Of a DNA stretch of 9,242 bases, positions 1-7,425 are shown piece after piece; positions within the stretch are counted from its first letter, which is position 1, and each line of letters begins with the position of its first letter. The stretch covers positions 1-9,242 of the forward strand of contig JAOZTL010000004.1 in assembly GCA_029942205.1 (NCBI GenBank). The letters run 5' to 3'. Source of the DNA: Bacteroidales bacterium. GTDB taxonomy: Bacteria; Bacteroidota; Bacteroidia; Bacteroidales; JAOZTL01. Below the pieces are notes generated by a model, which made no database searches, was not told where the DNA came from, and was given only the letters and a program-made list of their open reading frames with translations. A program made the position numbers and the translations under genes.

Positions 1-2355
1 TATATCTTACTGAAGAATAAAAATAAATTAACTGTTTTCAGAAACATTAGTGAATCAAAAAAAGCAGAATTACAAGTTCGCCAGTTATCGACCGTCGTAG
101 AACAAAGTCCTGCGGTAATATTTATTACCGATTTGGATGGTAGAATAGAGTATATCAATCCTGCATTTACAAAAATAACGGGCTATACATTGGACGAAGT
201 AAAGGGGGAAAATCCTCGATTCTTAAAATCAACAAAAACAAAACCCGAAGTTTACGAGGAATTGTGGGACACAATAACCAAGGGATCTACATGGGTAGGC
301 GAATTGCTTAACTTAAAAAAGGATGGAGAAGAATACTGGGAGCATGCAACTATTTCGTCGATAAAAGATAATAAAGGAAAAAATACAAACTATTTGGCAA
401 TTAAATATGATATTACAGAATCTAAAAAAAATGAGTTTGCATTGCTTGAAGCCAAACGAATAGCCAAAATAGGAAATTGGGAATTGGACATAGAAGCGAA
501 TAAACTGTACTGGTCTGATGAAATATATCGCATGTTTGGTTTAATGCCTCAGGAGTTTGAAGCGACTTACGAAGCTTTTCTGGACAATATACATCCTGAT
601 GATAGAAGTGCGGTGAATGAGGCTTATTACGATTCGTTAATAAATAAAAAACCGTATAAAATTACGCATCGGTTAAAATTGCCTACGGGAGAAATAAAAT
701 ATGTTAGTGAGCAATGTTATACGATTTTCAATACTGAGGGTAGACCACTAAAATCGATAGGGCTTATTCAGGATATAACAATTCAAATGAGATTTGAAAA
801 AAAATTGAAAACACAAAATCAAGAATATGCTATATTGAATGAAGAATATCTAAGCCAGAATGAAGCACTCAGAAAGGCAAAACAAGAAGCAGAGGAAGCA
901 AATCGATTGAAAAGTGAGTTTTTGGCAAATATGAGCCATGAGATTCGTACACCAATGAATGCCATCATCGGTTTTTCTAATATCTTACAAAAAAAAATAA
1001 CGAATACACAGCATCAATCGTTTATCGAGCGAATAACAAAAAGTGGCAATAATCTTCTCGATTTGATAAACGATATTCTTGATTTATCGAAAATAGAAGC
1101 GGGACATTTGAAAATACAAAAAGAAACTGCCAATTTACAAGTTGTTTTGGATGAAACGGTACTCGTCTTTTCTGAAATATCTAAGAAAAAGCAGATTCCG
1201 ATAGAATTACATATTGCAGAAAACCTTCCGCAGTCTATGATTATCGATGCTTTGCGTCTAAGGCAAGTGCTGCTCAACTTGATGAGTAATGCACTCAAAT
1301 TTACAGAACAAGGCATAGTCAAGATAATTGTAGATATGCAAAAGAGTGAGAAATCGGCAAGCATGGGGAATTTAACGATTCAGGTTGTGGATACAGGAAT
1401 CGGTATTCCCAAAGAACAAGTAAACACGATATTTAAAAGTTTCAGACAACTCGACGGGCAAAGTACTCGAAAATATGGCGGTACTGGGTTAGGCTTGGCT
1501 ATCACAAAAAGCCTTGTGAACTTGATGGGAGGCAAAATAAATGTAATAAGCAATGTAAACGAAGGGTCTACATTCATCATTACACTGGATGACGTAGAAA
1601 TAGTATCGGTGGAAAAATCGGAAAAGAAAGCAAGTACGATGGATATTTTATTTCAGAAATCAAAAATATTACATGTAGACGACATTGCGTATAATCGAGA
1701 ATTAGTAACTTTATTGCTCGAAGATAGCGAAATTGAAATAAAAGAAGCAACAACAGGAAGGCAAGCTCTCAAAATACTAGAAAACTATACGCCCGATTTG
1801 ATTTTGATGGATATTCAAATGCCAGAACTAAATGGGTACGAAGCGACTCAAATTATTCGTGAAAATAAAGCATGGCAGCATATTCCTATTATTGCATTAA
1901 CTGCTAATGCGACCAAAGATGAAATAGATAGGTATAATTCTATTTTTGATCATTACCTGACAAAACCACTAGATGAAAATTTATTTATAAAAACAATAGC
2001 AAATTATTTGGCGTATAGCGATCGTCAGAAAGATAAAAAAAGAAAAGAAAATAAAAAAAGATGTATATTTACATTAAAAAAGCAAAAAGAGTTAAATGGT
2101 GATTTTTCGGAGGAAATAAAAAATGACATAAAAAATGAAATAGAACCAATATTTCATGAAATTTGTGATATTTTAGCGTTTGATGAAATGAAATTGTTTG
2201 CAGAAAAAATAAACAAAATTGCCGAAAAACACCAAATAGAAGCTCTAAAAGAATATTATCAAAACTTAATGGTGGCTATTAAGCATTATCAAATCAAGGA
2301 AATAACCATATTACGTGATTATTTCCCCGAAATATTACATATTATTTATTATTAA
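1..2355 (+). CDS. Hybrid sensor histidine kinase (PAS-PAS-HisKA-HATPase-REC), 5' end outside the window
   Basis: The frame is open from base 1, so the gene starts to the left; the TTG at 133 lies inside a PAS domain and is not a credible start. Residues are numbered from the first codon in the window (784 seen). Residues 1-20 look like the end of an earlier PAS/PAC unit; PAS domains follow at about 29-143 and 150-262, then a coiled coil at about 264-300. HisKA carries phospho-acceptor His313 in [10 protein letters not shown]. HATPase_c has N-box Asn426/Asn430, G1 Asp464 (DTGIGIP) and G2 around 493-499 (GGTGLGL). REC spans about 555-672 with acidic pair Asp560/Asp561, phospho-acceptor Asp604, Thr634 and Lys655. 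A lysine-rich linker leads to a helical tail (about 690-784). Autophosphorylation followed by transfer to REC is expected from the family; the signal is unknown. No transmembrane segment is visible in this part. It is a tandem paralogue of the next gene. Confidence 0.96.
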   Translation, partial: YILLKNKNKLTVFRNISESKKAELQVRQLSTVVEQSPAVIFITDLDGRIEYINPAFTKITGYTLDEVKGENPRFLKSTKTKPEVYEELWDTITKGSTWVGELLNLKKDGEEYWEHATISSIKDNKGKNTNYLAIKYDITESKKNEFALLEAKRIAKIGNWELDIEANKLYWSDEIYRMFGLMPQEFEATYEAFLDNIHPDDRSAVNEAYYDSLINKKPYKITHRLKLPTGEIKYVSEQCYTIFNTEGRPLKSIGLIQDITIQMRFEKKLKTQNQEYAILNEEYLSQNEALRKAKQEAEEANRLKSEFLANMSHEIRTPMNAIIGFSNILQKKITNTQHQSFIERITKSGNNLLDLINDILDLSKIEAGHLKIQKETANLQVVLDETVLVFSEISKKKQIPIELHIAENLPQSMIIDALRLRQVLLNLMSNALKFTEQGIVKIIVDMQKSEKSASMGNLTIQVVDTGIGIPKEQVNTIFKSFRQLDGQSTRKYGGTGLGLAITKSLVNLMGGKINVISNVNEGSTFIITLDDVEIVSVEKSEKKASTMDILFQKSKILHVDDIAYNRELVTLLLEDSEIEIKEATTGRQALKILENYTPDLILMDIQMPELNGYEATQIIRENKAWQHIPIIALTANATKDEIDRYNSIFDHYLTKPLDENLFIKTIANYLAYSDRQKDKKRKENKKRCIFTLKKQKELNGDFSEEIKNDIKNEIEPIFHEICDILAFDEMKLFAEKINKIAEKHQIEALKEYYQNLMVAIKHYQIKEITILRDYFPEILHIIYY

Positions 2356-2382
2356 AGTCTTCGACCTTTTGATGTTGCTTAC
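2353..2382. repeat. Short interspersed repeat, copy 1, after the first kinase
   Basis: This 30-base stretch starts at the TAA stop of the first kinase and matches 7274-7303, which starts at the TAA of the YihY-type gene, with three mismatches. Shared blocks are GTCTTCGA, CT, and TTGATGTTGCTTAC. Similarity fades over roughly the next 15-20 bases (both have ATGT and then ACTT..TAT with a small length difference). AAAGTC and GAC(C)TTT can form a small stem with a three-base loop and one bulged C, too weak to call a classical terminator. The match is seen directly; its function is not known. It may be a 3'-end signal or a member of a dispersed repeat family. Confidence 0.7.
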
Positions 2383-2402
2383 GTAATTATGTGAACTTAT
2401 AC

Positions 2403-2422
2403 CTGTATTGAGTAAAATACAG
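2403..2422. other. Perfect 7-bp inverted repeat (hairpin or operator candidate)
   Basis: CTGTATT (2403-2409) and AATACAG (2416-2422) are exact reverse complements separated by six bases (GAGTAA). It lies 48 bases after the first kinase stop and 56 bases before the start of the second kinase gene. No T-tract follows, so it is not a textbook intrinsic terminator. It could be a weak terminator or mRNA-end hairpin, or a dyad bound by a regulator just upstream of the possible promoter at 2425-2454. There is no counterpart after the second copy of the short repeat. Confidence 0.45.
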
Positions 2423-2424
2423 AA

Positions 2425-2454
2425 TTGCGTTACACAACGAAATGATTAAATTTA
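2425..2454 (+). promoter_or_regulatory. Weak promoter candidate for the second kinase gene
   Basis: TTG at 2425-2427 and TAAATTTA at 2447-2454 are separated by 19 bases. This resembles the Bacteroidota -33 TTTG / -7 TAnnTTTG pattern, but the -7 box has A instead of the final G, and the -33 box is only TTG. If used, transcription would start about 6-8 bases beyond the box and leave a short leader before the ATG at 2478. In AT-rich DNA such a match can arise by chance, so this is a low-confidence call. Confidence 0.22.
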
Positions 2455-2477
2455 AGTAACTTACATGATTTAAACAC

Positions 2478-5400
2478 ATGAAACAATTAAAATTTAGAAC
2501 AAAATTAATAATTGGTGTTTTTGTAATTTTTATTTTTGGAATTATTATTAGCCTAATTGGCTTAAACCAAATACATAAAATAGGAAAAGAAGTAGAATTG
2601 ATATACGAACACCCGTTGAAAGTAAGTAATGCTGTTCGAGATATTAATACCAATATAGCATCCATGCGCTGGGAGATGTCCAACTTGAAAACACTCGATG
2701 AGGTGCAAATGGATAGTGCAATACAACGTATTCACCAATACGACAGCCTTATATGCTATGCATTTGATGTGGTGAAAGAGCGATTTTTAGGCGATAAAAG
2801 CATCGTCGATTCTACCTATCAAATGTATTTAGCATCAAAAAAAGTTCGTAATGATATTATTCTATTAATAAAAGAAGATAAGGTATCCAGTGCAGATTCA
2901 CTAATTACTAATAAAGGCAACTTTTATATTCAAAACTTATTGAATCAGACAAAAAAAATGACTGATTCTACTCAAAACAAAGCAGATGCATACTATGCAA
3001 GTACAAAAGAAACAAGTGAAAATAGTATCAAAATATTATCTACTATCCTATTTTTATTATTTTCTTTCAGTATTGCTGTAAGTTACTTTGTTTCGCAGAG
3101 TATTCTAAAACCAATTCATACCTTTATTTCTGACCTTCAAAATATTTTCGTGGCAAATCAGCCATTATCGAATGAACATAAAAACATAAATGAACAACAA
3201 ATATTTGACAGAACAATCAAGGACGTTCAAGTTGCTTATCAACAACTGCACGAAACATCTGAAAACTTAAAAAAATTCAATAACGAACTTGATCGTAAAG
3301 TGAGTTTACGCACAAAAGAACTCGCAGCTAGCAATCAACTTTTGAATGATTTTTTTGATTCGGCAACAGATAGTTTTATTTTATATGATGACAAATTAAA
3401 TTATCTAAATGTAAATCAAAATGCATTATCTCTTTTCTTCCCTGAAGGAACAAAGAAAGAGGATTTATTAGGAAAAAATATAAAAGAACTCATTCCTGAT
3501 GTAGAAAAACATGAGCGTTATCAAAAATATTTGGATGTGATAAAAACAGGCACTCCCTTTACTGTTTACGATGTTGTGCCCGATCCTAAATTTGGAAATT
3601 ATCATTTGACCATCAAAGCCTTTAAAGCGAGCAAAGGACTTGCTTTGATGATTGCAGATAGCTCTAAGCGTACTGAATATGAACAGAATCTACGAGAAAA
3701 AGAAGCATTACATAATCAAATCTTAAATTCGTTTGACGATGGAATTTATATCATTAGTCCTGATTATGTTATTCAATATACAAATTCGGCATTGCAGAAG
3801 CGATTAAAAATGAATTCTGTAGAGAAAAAATGTCATAAAGTATTGTATGAGTTGGATGAAAAATGTAGCTGGTGTATTTATGAAGAATTAAAAACAAAGA
3901 AAGAGAACATTAATTATGAATTAGAAGTTGATGAAGATAGAATATTAGAAGTCTCTAATGTTTTGCTTGATAATAAGAACAAACTTACGGTTTTTCATGA
4001 CATAACAAATCGTAAGAAAATGGATAAAGCCCTAAAAAACAGTGAGCAACGATTGAAGAAAATGATTGCAAAATCGCCACTCCCGATCGTAATTACTGAT
4101 GTGAATCAAGATGTTGAATATTTTAATGAGAAATTTATAGAGCAATTTGGATACACCTTAGATGACATTAGCACAGCCAAAAACTGGTGGAGACTCATAT
4201 ACCCGAATGAAGAATATAGATTACAAGTGCAGCAATCGTGGAAAAAAGCTATCGAGCATGCCATTGCCAAAAATACCGAAATCGAAATGCAAGAATGGGA
4301 AATAACGATAAAAGACGGCACACAGCGGCTCTGTGAATTTCACATGATGCCTTTCTCCGATTTCTCCTTAATCATATTGAATGATATTACCAAACGCCGA
4401 GAAATTGAAAAAGAACTAGTTATAGCCAAAAAAGATGCAGAAACAGCCAATCGATTGAAAAGTGATTTCTTAGCAAATATGAGCCATGAAATTAGAACTC
4501 CTATGAATGCAATTATCGGATTTTCTAATATTTTACAGAAAAAAATTACCGACGAAAAACTGCAATCCTTTGTACAACGAATTGCTCAGAGTGGTAATAA
4601 TTTACTCGACTTGATTAACGACATTTTAGATATTTCAAAAATCGAAGCAGGGCAATTAAAAATACAAAATGAAAAGACAGATTTAGGTAAAACTTTTGAT
4701 GAAATACTGCTTGTCTTTTCAGAAATTTCGGAACGAAAGCAAATTCCAATTCATATAAATATAGACAAAAAATCACCAACACAAGTAAATATCGATGCTT
4801 TACGGCTTCGTCAAATAATGCTTAATTTATTGAGTAATGCATTGAAATTTACTGAAAAAGGCTCGGTATCGGTTCATATTGCTCACCGCAATAATATGCA
4901 ACAAAATAATGCAACAAAAAAAATTGATTTATTAATCAAAGTAAGTGATACGGGGATTGGTATTCCAAACAACCAATTAAATGCGATATTTAAGAGCTTT
5001 ACGCAAATGTATGGACAAAAAAATAGCAAGTTTGGAGGAACAGGGCTTGGGCTTGCTATCACAAAACGCTTGGTAGAACTGATGGGAGGGCACATTAACG
5101 CAGAAAGTGTCGTTGGCGAAGGTTCTTCATTTTCTATCGTTATACGAAACGTAGAAACCTTTGAGCAAGTAGTAGAGCTAAAAAACGATACGATAGAAAA
5201 AGATATAACCTTTGCTGCTGTCCGCATACTGCATGTCGAGGACATCGAATACAACAGAGAATTAATTGCACTCTTGTTTGAAAATCAAAATATAGAACTA
5301 AAAGAAGCAACCACAGGAAAGGAAGCTCTCGAAATATTAGAAAATTACACACCCGATCTGATATTGATGGATATTCAAATGCCTGAATTAAACGGATATG

Positions 5401-5927
5401 AAACAGCAAAAATTATTAGAAAGAACGAAAAGTTAAATAAAATCCCTATAATAGCGATTACCGCAAATGCCACAAGCGAAGATGTTGAAAAATACAGTTC
5501 GGTATTTGACGAATACTTAATAAAGCCTATCAACGAAGATTTGTTGCTACAAACGCTTGCAAATTATCTAGCCCACACAAAAAAAATAGTAAATAAAAAC
5601 GAAAAAGAATTAGATCATAGAGAAATAAATTATATTCTTGATCTGAAAAAATATAAAGAAAAATATGGCAAATTTGATAGCGGCTTACAAGAGGCTGTAA
5701 CGAATAAATTAGTGCCTCTTTATAATGAAATTGCGGATATTTTATCTATTGATGATTTGAAATTGTTTGCAAAAGACGTGGACGAAATTGCTCAGAAATA
5801 TCCGATCGAAGCTATTCGGGAATTTAGCGAAGCTTTATCATTAGCAATCAATTTGTATAAAATTAACGATATAACAAAATTACGAAACATATTTCCTGAA
5901 TTACACAAGATTATTTGTGAAAAATAA
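2478..5927 (+). CDS. Membrane-anchored hybrid sensor histidine kinase (TM-periplasmic-TM-HAMP-3xPAS-HisKA-HATPase-REC)
   Basis: This is a complete protein of 1149 residues. TM helices at about 10-29 and 186-206 flank a roughly 155-residue, helix-rich periplasmic region that may be a four-helix bundle sensor. A HAMP-like segment (LKPI at 210-213) leads into a coiled coil at about 255-290. PAS domains lie at about 285-400, 406-510 and 522-640; the second carries Cys452, Cys463 and Cys466 in a C-x10-CxxC arrangement. HisKA has phospho-acceptor His670. HATPase_c has Asn783/Asn787, Asp824 (DTGIGIP) and GGTGLGL (853-859). REC (about 915-1033) has Glu921/Asp922, phospho-acceptor Asp965, Thr995 and Lys1016. 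A helical tail (about 1046-1149) matches that of the preceding kinase. The ATG at 2478 is chosen because TM1 follows at once; there is no Shine-Dalgarno sequence. The signal is unknown. The next gene starts 11 bases after the stop. Confidence 0.97.
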   Translation: MKQLKFRTKLIIGVFVIFIFGIIISLIGLNQIHKIGKEVELIYEHPLKVSNAVRDINTNIASMRWEMSNLKTLDEVQMDSAIQRIHQYDSLICYAFDVVKERFLGDKSIVDSTYQMYLASKKVRNDIILLIKEDKVSSADSLITNKGNFYIQNLLNQTKKMTDSTQNKADAYYASTKETSENSIKILSTILFLLFSFSIAVSYFVSQSILKPIHTFISDLQNIFVANQPLSNEHKNINEQQIFDRTIKDVQVAYQQLHETSENLKKFNNELDRKVSLRTKELAASNQLLNDFFDSATDSFILYDDKLNYLNVNQNALSLFFPEGTKKEDLLGKNIKELIPDVEKHERYQKYLDVIKTGTPFTVYDVVPDPKFGNYHLTIKAFKASKGLALMIADSSKRTEYEQNLREKEALHNQILNSFDDGIYIISPDYVIQYTNSALQKRLKMNSVEKKCHKVLYELDEKCSWCIYEELKTKKENINYELEVDEDRILEVSNVLLDNKNKLTVFHDITNRKKMDKALKNSEQRLKKMIAKSPLPIVITDVNQDVEYFNEKFIEQFGYTLDDISTAKNWWRLIYPNEEYRLQVQQSWKKAIEHAIAKNTEIEMQEWEITIKDGTQRLCEFHMMPFSDFSLIILNDITKRREIEKELVIAKKDAETANRLKSDFLANMSHEIRTPMNAIIGFSNILQKKITDEKLQSFVQRIAQSGNNLLDLINDILDISKIEAGQLKIQNEKTDLGKTFDEILLVFSEISERKQIPIHINIDKKSPTQVNIDALRLRQIMLNLLSNALKFTEKGSVSVHIAHRNNMQQNNATKKIDLLIKVSDTGIGIPNNQLNAIFKSFTQMYGQKNSKFGGTGLGLAITKRLVELMGGHINAESVVGEGSSFSIVIRNVETFEQVVELKNDTIEKDITFAAVRILHVEDIEYNRELIALLFENQNIELKEATTGKEALEILENYTPDLILMDIQMPELNGYETAKIIRKNEKLNKIPIIAITANATSEDVEKYSSVFDEYLIKPINEDLLLQTLANYLAHTKKIVNKNEKELDHREINYILDLKKYKEKYGKFDSGLQEAVTNKLVPLYNEIADILSIDDLKLFAKDVDEIAQKYPIEAIREFSEALSLAINLYKINDITKLRNIFPELHKIICEK

Positions 5928-5938
5928 TAAATAAAAAT

Positions 5939-7276
5939 ATGCGTAAACGAATAGAACAAGTACGAAACTACATAGACACAACCATTTGGCAAATTCCCAT
6001 GCATTCTGTTTCTTTTATGCATCGAATGTATTTGTATGTAACTAAGGTATTTATAATCTCAATCAAAGGCTATGTAAATGACGATTCGGCAGTAAAAGCA
6101 TCGGCTCTTACATTTTTTAGTTTGCTGTCTTTTGTCCCTATTTTAGCCATTGCTTTTGGTATATCGCAGGGTTTTGGTCTCGAAAGTGTCTTGGAAGAAG
6201 TGTTGGTGCAACAACTAGCTGGACAAGAAGAAATTCTGGCTTATTTACTTGATTTTTCACGAACGATGCTTAGCAATACCAAAGGTGGTGTCATTGCTGG
6301 TGTAAGTTTTGTTTTTTTGCTATGGTCGGTAATGAAGCTACTTCGGCATATAGAAAACGCATTCAACGAAATTTGGAATGTTCAGAAATCACGTAGCTTT
6401 CTTCGTCAAATGACCGATTATGTCTCCATTATTATTTTTACACCTATCCTGATTATTTTGTCGAGTAGCGTAACCGTTTATGTTGCCACAGAACTCAATA
6501 ATATGACCGATCCCGATTCTATGTTTAATTTTGTTTCGCCTGCAATTTATTCTTCCGTCAAACTAATTTCTTACTCTTTGGTGTGGATCATGCTTACGCT
6601 TATTTATTTAATTATGCCAAATGCACGAGTCTCATTTGGTGCAGCACTTATCGCAGGTGTTATTGCTGGTACAGGCTATCAATTGATTCAATGGGGCTAT
6701 ATTAATTTTCAAGTACTTACGGCTCGTAACAATGCAATATACGGCAGTTTTGCAGCACTTCCTCTTTTTATCATTTGGATACAAATGAGCTGGTTTTCCA
6801 TACTGTTTGGTGCACAAATAGCCTTTGCTGTTCAAAATGTGCATCTCCCAGGCATCAAAACCAAGCGGCTGGCTATTAGTGGCGATCAACGAAACCACAT
6901 CGCCTTGCTAATCACGCACCTTACTGTTCTACGATTTGTGAAAAAAGAAACTCCTTACTCGATTCTTGATTTATCCATGAAACTAAATCTGGTACAGGAG
7001 CAAGTCAAGGAAATTGTTTTGCTACTTGCTGATGCAAAAATTCTGGTTGCCATAAAACCCGAAGATGAACTCGATTTGATTAAATACCAGCCCGCTATCG
7101 ATACACAGCATCTAAGCATGTATTATGTATTAAATGCTATTCAAAGTCATACGGCTAGTCAGATTGATTTTCCTGAAAATGAAGCAAACAAACAAATCGA
7201 AAGTCATTTAGCGCAATTCAAACAACTAACGCTACAATCAGACAATAATATGCTATTAAAAGATATTCCAGAATAA
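5939..7276 (+). CDS. YihY/BrkB family (UPF0761-type) inner-membrane protein
   Basis: This is a 445-residue protein with a short cytoplasmic N-terminus and the family hallmark around residues 50-65 (DDSAVKASALTFFSLLSFVP). Six hydrophobic segments lie at about 58-79, 116-135, 161-183, 202-226, 231-255 and 267-298, with typical conserved pieces such as WSVMKLLRHIENAFNEIW (129-146) and NAIYGSFAALPLFIIW (265-280). Residues about 315-375 form a soluble C-terminal region that reads like a winged-helix fold (helices followed by ILVAI); the rest is polar. The length is greater than that of E. coli YihY (about 290 residues) because of this extension. The family was once called RNase BN by mistake; its transport or envelope role is unsettled. 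The ATG lies 11 bases after the kinase stop with no room for a separate promoter in the gap, so co-transcription with the kinase is likely. No Shine-Dalgarno sequence is seen. Confidence 0.93.
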   Translation: MRKRIEQVRNYIDTTIWQIPMHSVSFMHRMYLYVTKVFIISIKGYVNDDSAVKASALTFFSLLSFVPILAIAFGISQGFGLESVLEEVLVQQLAGQEEILAYLLDFSRTMLSNTKGGVIAGVSFVFLLWSVMKLLRHIENAFNEIWNVQKSRSFLRQMTDYVSIIIFTPILIILSSSVTVYVATELNNMTDPDSMFNFVSPAIYSSVKLISYSLVWIMLTLIYLIMPNARVSFGAALIAGVIAGTGYQLIQWGYINFQVLTARNNAIYGSFAALPLFIIWIQMSWFSILFGAQIAFAVQNVHLPGIKTKRLAISGDQRNHIALLITHLTVLRFVKKETPYSILDLSMKLNLVQEQVKEIVLLLADAKILVAIKPEDELDLIKYQPAIDTQHLSMYYVLNAIQSHTASQIDFPENEANKQIESHLAQFKQLTLQSDNNMLLKDIPE

Positions 7277-7303
7277 GGTCTTCGATCTATTGATGTTGCT
7301 TAC
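7274..7303. repeat. Short interspersed repeat, copy 2, after the YihY-type gene
   Basis: This copy starts at the TAA of the YihY-type gene, the same offset as copy 1 at 2353-2382. Of 30 positions, 27 match; the differences are the base after the stop (G instead of A), T for C in the middle of TTCGA-T-CT, and A for T three bases later. AGGTC and GATCT can pair around a TTC loop with one G-U pair, so the small stem seen in copy 1 is roughly kept. No T-tract follows. It precedes the promoter of the LtaS-like gene by about 30 bases, which fits a transcription-unit boundary. Confidence 0.7.
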
Positions 7304-7334
7304 ACACTGATGTAATGACTTTTATAATCAATAA

Positions 7335-7365
7335 TTTACCGAAAGTGAATATACAATTAATTTTG
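7335..7365 (+). promoter_or_regulatory. Bacteroidota-type promoter for the LtaS-like gene
   Basis: TAATTTTG at 7358-7365 is an exact match to the -7 consensus TAnnTTTG used by the Bacteroidota primary sigma factor. TTTA at 7335-7338, one base off the -33 TTTG, sits 19 bases upstream, which is a normal spacing. Transcription would start near 7370, giving a leader of about 55 bases before the ATG at 7426. The position in a 149-base gap between two genes supports the call. No operator or riboswitch fold was recognised around it. Confidence 0.5.
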
Positions 7366-7425
7366 TTCGTTTACGGAGAGAAAAAATAATATCTAATTTC
7401 TGTTTATTATAAAGTATTGATATTT

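Noticed and set aside
151..240. A LOV-type photoreceptor in the first kinase
   Set aside because: The GENPRFLKS stretch resembles the LOV motif G-x-N-C-R-F-L, but the photoactive Cys is Pro, a common form of ordinary PAS domains.
989..997. A run of nine A bases in the HisKA region as a phase-variation site
   Set aside because: It encodes Lys residues in a conserved stretch, the paralogue has a shorter run at the same place, and AT-rich coding DNA makes such runs common. There is no further sign of slippage control.
1014..1364. Antisense open frame opposite the first kinase
   Set aside because: It lies fully opposite conserved HisKA/HATPase coding sequence, has no recognisable domain, and is typical of chance frames there; the same holds for 1380-1580, 4106-4321, 4883-5254 and 5140-5409.
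133..2355. A start codon for the first kinase at TTG 133
   Set aside because: The frame continues to base 1 and residues before 133 ([15 protein letters not shown]) are the normal beginning of a PAS domain, so the true start is outside the window.
2387..2683. Antisense open frame across the gap and the start of the second kinase
   Set aside because: More than two thirds lies opposite the TM1 and periplasmic coding region, the peptide is just the hydrophobic complement of AT-rich sequence, and no promoter or ribosome site was seen.
5928..5938. A separate promoter or terminator between the second kinase and the YihY-type gene
   Set aside because: Only 11 A/T bases are present, too few for either element.
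7375..7380. GGAGAG as a Shine-Dalgarno site
   Set aside because: No start codon in a sensible frame follows within 5-12 bases, and the chosen ATG is about 45 bases away with an in-frame stop between.
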